Positions 13,701-25,700 of a stretch of DNA of 64,000 bases are shown piece by piece. Below the pieces are notes generated by a model that saw only the letters and a program-made list of their open reading frames with translations, was not told where the DNA came from and searched no databases. Each line of letters opens with the position of its first letter. The stretch's first letter is position 1. The stretch is taken from assembly GCF_965363235.1 (NCBI RefSeq), contig NC_134850.1:35065102-35129101 (forward strand), read 5' to 3'. The translations under genes and the position numbers were made by a program. The stretch comes from Mytilus galloprovincialis (Eukaryota > Mollusca > Bivalvia > Mytilida > Mytilidae).

Positions 13701-16700
13701 TTAGATTTGATGATTATTCAACCTAAGCTATAAAATCTTTTAGAAATATAATACTTATAGTGACATTTTATCATCAAACAATGATTGCTATGCTTAAACA
13801 TTGTACAGGTTTATACATCCGTGAATTGTGATATAAATAACATGTTGAAAAGCTGCAGTTCCTCTAACATATTTAGATGTATAAAGCTGTGGTATGAGTG
13901 TCCATGAGACAGCTCTCCATTAAAATAGCAATTCATAAAAGTAAACCATTATAGGTCAAAGTACGGCCTCGAACACAGAGCTTTGACTCACAGCGAACAG
14001 CAAGCTATAAAGGGCCCTAAAAATAAACAGGAAAACCAACGCTCTAATCTATCATGTCTATACAAAAACGACAAACGGGAAACTCATTTGAATTACATAA
14101 ACAAACGACAACTACTGTAAATCAGATTCCTGATTTCGGACAGGTGCAAACATTTGCAGCGGAATAAAACGTGTTAATGGTACTAAGCCTTCTTCCTTTC
14201 CTGAAACAATAGTATGACATTACACTATAACATATCAATTGGAAGGCTTAACTCAATAAAAAAAACGCAAATTAACGCAATAAGTATACATAGATTACGT
14301 TATTGCATTTTACCGAAGACGAAGCTTAACATTTACTTACACTCACGTAATATGATGTAAATCATTTTGATTTTTCAAGAAATTTAGCGGGAAACTTCAT
14401 TAAAGCTATCAACGAGGAAGTGTTCTTTGGTTTGCACAATCTCAACTATTTGTAAGTGTATTAACTCTATAGTTAGAGCTGATAACATTTGTCAATGACA
14501 CAAATATACAATTCTTAGAAAAACCAATTGCAAGAATTTTGAATTATATTTTAAATAAAGTAACTTACATGTTTTAATGGCAATGTTTAATCAAATAACA
14601 TTAATTTAAGCACTGTTTACCTGGATATGGGATTGAACAGCACATCTCAAAGTACATTCAAATACCTTGTGTTAAATACAATTTAATATATAAGTTCTAT
14701 CAATGCCTCTAGTGTGATACGATATTTATTCACTCGAAATATTAAATCTAAAATTCAAAACAAGATGGTCACCGATTAAATTTCGAGAGAGGACAAATAT
14801 TGAATAACATGAGAATTGACGGTGAAATCGGTTTCTATTATGATTTTTATACAATATGCTGGCAAACGTATTCCGTTTTATAATATGATCTGCAACAGGA
14901 AGTGTTTTTTTTTTTATCTGTATGACGTCGCAATAAGAAAATCGAGAGAAAATTTGATGTCTCAATTGAATTTTGATCAATGAATAACGTAGATCAACCA
15001 CATCACACGTTGATTAAATAATAATAATCAACAGGTCAGATAAGGATAAATTGGGTAAGAATTAGAGAAACCATTATATCAAACTATTAGCAAACGACGC
15101 AAGAAAATAGCTGAGGGTTATTTCTTTTACATTTAAACATTACCAGGAAAAGATCAAAAAAATAAATAATGTATTATAATTGTTTTGATAACGGTGAACT
15201 CTACTGACGACAATACCAGTGGGAAAGACCACCGTTGCTCATGACAAATGCTTTCAACGAAAGTTGACCATCGTTTTTAGATAATTATGTATGAACCTTC
15301 TGCTTTTGTTCTGTTAGATACCTGGGTGACAATGATATCGAAAGTATTCATAATGATAGTCTACGCGGATTGAATAACCTGCAAGTTTTGTAAGTAGATG
15401 CATTTAGTAAATATAAAATTCATTGCACCGTGATAAATTACATCTCATTTTGAAAATGTTGTAAGACACTAAATAGAATATGAATATGGGGAACGATGTA
15501 TTCATATATAATAACAATAGATGTATGTTTCATTACAATACCTTATTCTGATTGGCTACAATGCAACCTCGCGTTATTCTTTAATCAACTTCATTACACA
15601 ATGAAATTTATCATTCATGTTGACACGAGGTCCCACTTGATAAAAATCGTGTTTTCATAATCCTGGCTAAAAAATGTAATTATAAGTATTGAATGCTTCT
15701 TTTTGTAGCTTCATAGGGTTGTAAAAGCGTTAACCGTGCGCACATTTTTCGAATGGTAGCCCTTCATACAAAATGTACTTTTGTCAACGCTTTTACACCC
15801 CAAATGAAGTTTAAAAAAGAAGCATTCAATACCTGAATATTCTGCAGGGATTGCAATGGGATCAACTACGACTGAAAATCCAACACCCGGAGGTAGACTT
15901 TCACTGTCAAAAAAACGAATTTGTTTATTAGTCCATCAAAAATGTACTACATACTTAACTACAAACTATATAATAGATATAAATATCTATAAATACAACA
16001 AATTCATAGACAATTCAATCTCAATTGCATGAGTATATCGAGTGCATTATTATTTCCGATGGACTTGTATCGTATCTTGATATTAAAGAATCAATTGACA
16101 ACAACTAGTAGGAACATTATTGACAGGTGAGTTTTTTTTCATCACATTGTTTGGAATATACATTTTGTATAGTAAGCCCTTCTGAAGTACATGAGTTCAC
16201 CACCATAGTTAAATGGAAAAAAGGTGCTTTTTTTATTTTTGTATAAGGTAAACGCTCGTAATACACTAACCTAACATAAACATATTTTATGATAAGGTGA
16301 ACCAACATAACCAACTTTCTATGTTTGTTTGACTTATTGACGATTGCAGTTTATGATATTACATCTCCTAAATAAAGTGAAAATTTTCATCCGCATGGAA
16401 CCATATTTCTGTACAATTTGTCATTCCGTTTGTATCTTGACGCATATCTTAGTTGAATCTGCCATGAAGATTGTTAACCAATTCCTCATGACAATGTATA
16501 CAACATAATTTTACGTGTGAACATAGTTTTTCAGTATTTAATTTTAGCATAATTTGACACGATATTTATACATGTAACCTTTGAAAATATAAAAAATCCG
16601 CTATTGAAAGTTATTTAATGGAACTGATTGTTTGCATAACTCAAAATTAATATTTCGAATTAAAGTGTTTTAATTTATTTTACAGTTTTAAACACGTATA

Positions 16701-19700
16701 CATATACCTAAAACATAAAGATAAAAGTCATTTTAACAAATTCAAAAACATTTCCAAATGTACACGAAGTTTATTTTATAATTTACACAATAACATTACG
16801 CAAAAATAAACGCAAGTGCACGTAAAAACCAACTTGTAAGATCTATAGTAAATGTGCACGTAATAATAAACTTGTGAAATCGGAGGTAAACGACCGTTTT
16901 CTTCTGACTAAACGGACTCAGAGTAAACACGTGTTTTACTCGGGTAGACATTTATAGTTTCAATTTTGACATCGTTAACGTAATTATAGTAAACGCGAGA
17001 ATTTAAGTTAACTAACGAAATATGTGTACGCGGCGTTAACGTGCGTTTACTTTAGGTTAAACTGGCTCTGTACCCAACTGTATGTCAACTCTTTAATAAA
17101 CAAAATGACAAAGCGTGCAGAATTGAATACAATTGTAAAACATATGTGCACAATTGTCTAGAATTTACCAGGAGTCTTCAGTATACCTTCAATTGACTTT
17201 GTTAAAACTGGTTATCTTAAATTTATGTAAAATATGGGGTGTCATGAAACATGCTTAGCAGCTTTAATTCTAAAAAGTAAAGACACACTATATTTCTCTG
17301 GGCCATTGGTAAAAGTCAATAAATATACAGAGAGATTGCAAGAACTAACCTTGAAAGTTATTTGTACCATAACTATATGGCATTTATCCTTTTTTTAATC
17401 GTTAGAAATGTTCAAAGAAACAAATTACAGTATTTGCAGAGTGGGGTATTTGAGGATTTGTTAAACCTTGAAAAACTGTAAGTTTATGTTTGTTTCATTG
17501 TTTATAGTTATATTATTAATGCATTAGTACATGTAACATTTATTGATTTTATCTTTCTCATTTTGAGCCATGGCTTTTTTGTCTCTCTAAACAAGTTTGT
17601 CTAGGCTCAGACGAAAGTCACAGAAGGTTAGACATGCATCATGTACGTTTTGGTTTTCCTGCGGAGGCATTACAATTTGTTAAGTTTTCTCTTTAATTCA
17701 GTTTGATAGGAACTACTGATTAACGTGAGATAGATGTGATATAGATGAAGGATTTTTTCTTTCCAGTATGATTTTTATAAAACCTTATTAATGGCTATTT
17801 CATTGGTCTGCCTCCTTGGTCATTGGCTACTGACTTTGGATTAATCATTTATTTTCAATGTTATTATTTTTGTTGAAAACAACTGATTGAACTAATTGTA
17901 ATTAGGACAATATTTCCTATAAAGTTTACTTACCATCAGTACATAGTAGTCACACTATAGTATTGATTTGAATTAACATCAAATATACCAAAATATAAAA
18001 TCGTGTTAAAGTTTAACCTTTTCTGTTACGGTGAAAGACGCATTCTTGATTACGAGTATGAACATATATATTCTCTTCTCTTCTTTCGATGAAAGTATAT
18101 TTTATCATTGAGCATGTCTTCTTATTTTATTTGTAACATATTAAAATAAGCAGTATATACGTGAAACAGAAAATCACTTTTGAGTATGTAGGACCATTTT
18201 GCAAAAGTTCTAAAAACATAAAAGTGCTACGATGAGCATTGCATTCTACAGCCTTATCAAGTCACTAGTAGGGATATTAATATGTAATGGCAGCTAAAGC
18301 AGCGGGCTCGAATAATCAATACATGAACTTTCTTTATGTTAATTTTTTTTATGTTTTAAAATTAGGGATGTCCGCTACTCTCTATCAAAATAACAATATT
18401 TTAAAATTGATTGTATATATAAATAAAGGAACTAAAAAAGCAATTTGAAATAAGGATCCATGAGATTGTTTAGAAATATCAGCCATTGAAAATTTGGCAG
18501 GAAATAATTCTCTCTAGACTTTCCTTACATCAACATTGATAACATTTCTTTTCTCAAAAATTATGAAAAAAACAAGGATGTTATAGATTTTTCAAATATG
18601 ACGTTTTAAACTGTTTAGATAAATTTATCCTGCAATTGGGTGTTCTGCTATACAGATAGAGGCGTACATATCTCGCTATGTTGCATCTGTATACTATACA
18701 TATATCGCTTTAAAACTCCGCCCACTGCCGGACTAAGTATTGTATGAACCTGTGTGACCTCAGAATGTGTATTGCAGTTGCATTCCAATGACGTATCAAT
18801 TGCGAATCAACAATTTCTTTTGTTCGTTCCGTTTGTTTTCAAACATTTCTGTAGAGCAGTAATAGTTATTAAAGATACCAGGTTTATAATTAAGTACGCC
18901 AGACGCGCGTTTCGTCTACATAAGACTCATCAGTGACGCTCATATAAAATTACTCATCAAGCCAAACAAGTTCATATAAGAATCACACCAATTGTCTGAC
19001 AACATACACACATGATTTCAAAACTTGAATGTGAATGATTGAACAAAAACAACTATGTCAATTAACCATGCATGTTTAATGAATTTCGAGTCTGAAGCGT
19101 AGGACAACTCGTCCATTGAGTTGTTTCAAATTTGACAATGTTTTGTTATTTGTCCATTGAGTTGTTTCAAATTTGACAATGTTTTGTTATTTGTTTTTAC
19201 TGTTGAAATTAGTTGTTATGTTAAAATAGATAGTTATTCACTTTGAGCGATGTATTATTGTTGATCATTCGAGATTCTTTTTTGTTTGTGAACCCGTTTC
19301 CAGCTGAATTTGTGATTACTGTATCGTATTACTACACGGGCCTCAATGGATTTCAAATCGAAAATAAATGCAAAACATTTGTTTTTGTGTCTTTCAAAAC
19401 ACAAATAATATACATAATTAATTGCAGTATAAAGACAATAACTGTTTAGTGTCTTTCAATATTAGCTGTATTTGTACTCGGCATGAAACAGGTGTAATAG
19501 CTCGATAAAAACTCGCAAACACCTTGTTTCATAGCCTCGTACAAATACAGCTAAAATTTAAAGTCACTAAACAGTTATTGACTATGAATACTTTATTGCA
19601 AAACGCATATATATATATATATGCTAGCTATATAACAAATATATGAAAAGAAAAGCATGGTTTAGTAGGGAAGTGTTTTGAATTGCACAACATATATAGA

Positions 19701-22700
19701 TAAAACCAGAGGATTTTGGATATCTGGTATATATTCAAAAACAAGAGGAATGAATATCCTTAAACATCACCCAATTTCAGATATAAAGAGTACTTTACTA
19801 CTTTTAGCATCTTAATACAAAATGAGATTACGGATGTTGGTGCGGGAGTGTTTAAACACTTTTCTACAATGACCCAAATGTGAGTTTACCTAGTTATAAT
19901 TTTGTGTTATTTTTTGTGTTATAGTTTTTTAACTAGTCATGTTCATACACATCCTTGGCTTTCAAATATTCGGTTTTGAGCTTTTCTAATGGAAGTAAAT
20001 CATGAAAAGTGCTTCGCACGAATTTAACTTACACGTGTTGTTTTCTTTTTCACATCATTCGGTGGATACCTGTATTGGAGGACTTTCAGTTCCTGACGTA
20101 ATCGTCAGTTCGGTATTCAGTTTTTCGGTACAAACACAATTTAAATCAAAACTTTTCCGTTAATGTATTTCAAGTTTTTTATAAATAAGGGTTTCAACTC
20201 CCATCAGGCAAATCTGGAATTGGTTTATTTCTTATTTACATGTAGCTTTTCAACTGTTTATGATCTTATACATCCTAGCCTCCAAATATTCGGTTTTGAG
20301 CGTTCCTGATGGAGGTAATTCCGAAAAAGCGCTACGCACGCATTGGAACGTGTTGTTTTCTTTCTTTAAAGTAAAGTGTTAATTCAGTTGAATAGTCATT
20401 ACCTCGGTACTGGCATTACCATTACCAAACCTTTTTGAAATTGTTCGTTTATAAATATCGATTTTTTAGAAACTCGGTTCCAACTCTTTAGGCAAATTTG
20501 ATCACAGATAGAATAGGCTATTTTTTTAGTTCCTTCATGTTATATAACTCTTCAAATGTGCTAGTACTTCTTTTGCATTCAATATTCGGCTTTAAATATT
20601 TCATATGAAGGTAAAACAAAAATCGTGATTCGGACGCATGGTTATTGTACCAAGCTGAAAAAAAATCAACACTGGGTGAATAACTCAGATACCGGACTAT
20701 ACGCTCATGAGATTATCATTAACGCTGTAGTTAGTACCTCGGCTCTGATATGATTTATAACTAACCTATTTTTAAACTTTTTGTTAATAAATTTCAAAAG
20801 TATTAGAAATGCAGGAGTCATCTCATTCAGATGCAAAACAATTATTCAATATTTTTTTAGGAAACTACATGTGAATCTTATTCATACTTTGAGAAATGGA
20901 ACTTTTGAAGGAATGTTGCATCTTCAACTCATGTACGTAACTTTGCTTAGTTTTTTTTTCGGAAGCCTCTTATCAGCACGAAGCCAAATATATTAAACAA
21001 GAGATAAGGAAAACATTACTTAACGTCTGTTACTTTTTGATAAGAACAGATTAAATACAGAAAATCATATAGACAAAAACAAAAATTCTTTTAAATTCCT
21101 AATTCTTTGGTTTTATTGGTTTATACGTTGTAAAAAGAAATAAAACTTCCAATGTGAAAGCTTTCAGCTAAGGCACACGGATCTTTTAACAGGTAATTTA
21201 CGTACTTACTCCATTTGAAGTTCATATGCGAAATGGATTCGCAGGATTTGAATATAAGTAACATACTTACGCATATGTAGTATGATACGATATTCGTTAC
21301 TTATCCCAATTGATAGGGAGTTGCTGTTAATAAAACGGTCTCAAATCAAAGCTTTGAAAGGGGTAGAATTATCTCGTTTAATTTTCTTATAGTTTAGAGG
21401 ACATATTTACTTTGATCTGTAAAAACAAATATGATATTTCTAGAAATTTGAACCGCACAATTAGTTAGAAAATAACATGACCGATTAAACGAGTTGGTTG
21501 ATTACTAATGAATGCCTGTTCAATTGAGAACCACAGATGTCTTCCAATTGTCGTAAAAAAGACCCGTCTTGTTTCCTTGATTAGGACATTACCAGGATTA
21601 TTGAATGCTATTTAGAGTTTTTAATATTATAATATTTTATGAATGGCTTCGTCTTTCTTAATATCAAGCTTATTATCACAATTGAACTTTGAATTTTGAA
21701 ATGTATGGTAATAACAAATATTGATAAATCTTGAATTGTGTCTAAGACAGTTTTATTTTTCACCAATGGTAATGTTTTAAAAAAACTTTGTTTTATATTT
21801 GTTCGTCAGAAAATTATCAAGAAATGATATCAACTTGGTTGAAAAGGGTGTTTTTCGAGGACTTTATGAGTTGGAAGAATTGTAAGTAACTATTGTATAG
21901 AAAAAACGGCTTAACTTGTTGGATTTATCTAATGACATTATATATCATGTGTCAATTTGCATGATTCAGGGGAAGAGTTGTCTGTGTGCGATGGAATTGC
22001 CTATGAATTTGTTTCTCAGTATTTATGCGTTGTTGTGAATTTTTTTATTACTTTTCTCATCATGATTATTTCTCATTATTATTTTGATTCGTTTTATATT
22101 ATAATATAATTTTAACGTCCGAAGTTATGAGGTGCTAACTTTAAAAGATCGGTACAACAACTATCTAATTCCTAAACTGATATATATTGTGGCCACTTCG
22201 TGAAGGATAAGTGGCTCTTGCATTGACAGTTATGTTTTTACAATTTACGTATAGTTCCAAACTTATTATTTTGGTAGACTATTTTGCAAAAGAAACATAT
22301 GCTCTGTTCTTTCCTCGTTCAATGACTAAGAATTTGAAATGCAGAAAAGCACAAATTAGATAGTCACTAAAACTTTATTCTGTGTTATCATTTCCATAAA
22401 ACAAGCGAATTCCGACTAGTTTACATTTGTACTGACTGAATGCGATCCAAATCGCAACTAAGGAACTTGTCTTTGACCAAAAATATATCTGTACACTTCA
22501 ATCATGTAATTATAACACAAGGTACTTAACTCTTATATCTTAGAAATGTCACCAGGTAGCAAAATGTCAATATATTTCGATTTGGCGGTTGTCTGTAACA
22601 CTGACAAGTGTTCAAATTTTGTACAATTTGGTGTGTAACATGCCTATGTCTATTATCGCAAACATTCATAATAGGCTTTATGGCATGTCAACCGTTATTA

Positions 22701-25700
22701 TTTCGTCTTTGCATAGTATTTAAAAATATTATGTGGCTTTGAATTGTTAATTTTCATTTTCCCTTTGGTGTGTTTCCTCCTTCTGATGTATGTCTCAGTT
22801 CTGATTGGTCAAATCTTATGTTGAAAATAAATGATTTTTAGTTATCTGAATTTAATATAAAAGTCAAGAGAAAAACTGAATACCATGGATGAGCTTGAAA
22901 TATTTGATTTTAAAATGAAAAAGCAAAACTCATTAATTGATATTTAAAATTAGATTTTTCAGGACATCTTTTTAAAATTTGCTATCTAGTTGATAATATA
23001 AAACAAAATATGTGGTATAATTGCAATTGAAACAACTCTCCACAAGAGCCAAATGACACAGAAATTAAAAAAATATAGGTAACCGTATAAATTTCAACAA
23101 TGAGAAAAGCCAATACCGCATAGTCGGTTCTATAAAAATAAAAAGAGCTATTGTTTAGAATCTCTCCGGAATAAAGTCTAAATTAAAAGGAAATGTGTGA
23201 TCTTTCAACTAATTTTGACTGCAAAAAAAATTATCATTAAAATAATCCGGTTTAATAAGAAATAGTAAGTTCATTTATCAAAATTTATACTTGAATGTTA
23301 AATAAAATTATACATTCTTCTTTGCAGATTGATGGCATTCAATAGCTTGAGTGATGTATCCGGTTTGTTCGAGGATTTGAAAAAATTGAAACAGTTGTAA
23401 GTTTGAAATTGATGAATAAACAGTATATTTAACGAAAATTTTGATCTATTTTGTTTTATAGAAATTGTCTAACCTAACTGACAGGTCTGTACAAGAAAAA
23501 GAAACAAATTATTAGTATTTCTAAATTTAACAATATTTTACATTTTTTGTCATAACTGAACGACACTTCATCTTTTTACGTTATATCAGTTTGCTCTTAC
23601 TTCTCACGAAAGTTAAATCGCTGATTAACATATCATAAACAATACATGAAAACGCTTAAACCCGCTGCAATTGTTTGCACCTCTCCTAAGTAAGGAATTT
23701 GATGTTCAGTAGTTGTCTTTTGTTGATGTGGTTCATAAGTGTTTCTCGTTTCTCGTTTTATAAAAAAAAGAATAGACCGTTGGTTTTCAACTTTGAATGG
23801 TTTTACACTGGTGATTTTGTGTGCCCTTCATAGCTTGCTGTGAAGTATGTGCCAGGCTCCGTTTTGAAGATCACACTTTGACCTATAATGGTTTACTTTT
23901 ATAAATTGTGACTTGGATGGAGAGTTGTCTCATTGGTACTTAAACCTTATCTTCCTATATCTATGACATATTTTATGACCAATAAGATGACAAATGATAA
24001 CTGATAACGTACGGAATATCTGAGCAAATAACTGTGTATCTATGCGATAGGTTGATCCCTTTTCAATTAATTTGTATTGTTTGTTTCTATGTTGTATATT
24101 TACGCCACTATTCCTAGGGTTTAGTGTCAAAAAACTAATTTAACCCCGCCACATTTTGTTTGTGTCTGTCTCCAGTATGGAGTCTGTAATTCAGGGGCTG
24201 TGTTTTGTTGCATTATATCTTTATTTTTGTTCACTGTTTTGTACATAAATCTAGCCGTTCAATTTCTGGCTACAGCTGATCCCTTACCAAAACTGTGTTC
24301 TAGTTCAGTGAAAATGAACGTCATACTAAACATATATTCTTACTGAAATTCAAAACAAACAAGACAAGCAATGGCTACTAATTTGGGGCAGCGCAAACAG
24401 AGGCGGGATTGATAAATATAAGAATGTGTGGTATTAGTGCCAATGAGAAAACTCTCCATTTAAGTTATAATTTGTAAAAGTAAACCATTATAGGTCAACA
24501 CGGAACCTTGGCTCACCCCGAACAGCAAGCTACAAATGGCCCCAAACTTAAATAGCAAATGGTTTTGTGAGATCTCACCCTTCCCCGGTAGATTAAATAA
24601 ACACACAGCAATACGCACAGTAAAATTCAGTTTAAAAGGAATCTCAGTCCGATGTCAGAATAGGTAACGGAAGAAACTAAGCAAAATGAACTAAATACAT
24701 AAATTAACCAAACAAAACTACTAGCAGTTACTCCAACTCCAGACCACAGTTAAACTGTTTGTGTGTTTATCATAATGAAATCAAGCACTATCCCTCCCGT
24801 TAGGTTTTATCATATACCATCATAAAATAAAAACATAACCCATATCATGCTTACAGCTGGTTTTAGAAAATAAAAGTGTTTATTTCCAATGCAAGGACCC
24901 TTTCAAGGAAACAATATAAATATTAAAATATGCCATCTTCAATTACCTGACAACAGGATCGTAACTGTATCCTTTTGAAAAAAAAGTATTGTTACCTTTC
25001 GAGGTGAATGCCGAAATTTTGTGCTTTGCAAAGATTGGGTGTGAAATACCGGAATGTATAAGAAGTCTGCATGTTGATATATATTTACGAATAATGTCCT
25101 TGATCGATGATAAAATTTAGTTTATGTTTTGACTAGTTAGTGATATTGAATACCCTGCTCTTATCATTTTTCAGTTATACATTTGTTTTCCCCGTTAAAA
25201 TCAAATACGTTGTTACATACACGAGCGAATCGAACAAGTTGAGATATATAAACGCTGTACGATGGTTCGTAACCATCTAATATATATCTTTTGTATCATA
25301 AATTTTGGTATTAAGCTTCCTATTATGATGTAAATCTTAAGGAAAGAACAGTGTTCATTGTTAGCACTAGAAAGACAATATGATAACATTACTACTCTTT
25401 GATTATTCTAAAATCTAATTATTTTTTTTTTCATGTCAAAAGGGACTTGCAAAACAACCTAATAACATCCATAGATATGAAGATGTTCAAAGGACTAACA
25501 AATTTAGAAATTTTGTAAGTATATTCATTTATGAATTATTCCTTAAGGTAGATAGGGTGTCTTCCTCCATTTTGGATTTTGAAATACCAGAAAACAAGGT
25601 CTAGATTTTTGATAAAATGTGCAAATTTTGAAATTAGTAGGTAATTCATGAGTAAGATTTTTCACTATAATATAGAATATGCCATGTTTTATCATATTTA

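Noticed and set aside
15840-15940. Possible family D fragment ('caacacccggaggtagac')
   Set aside because: The match is too short and diverged to support a call.
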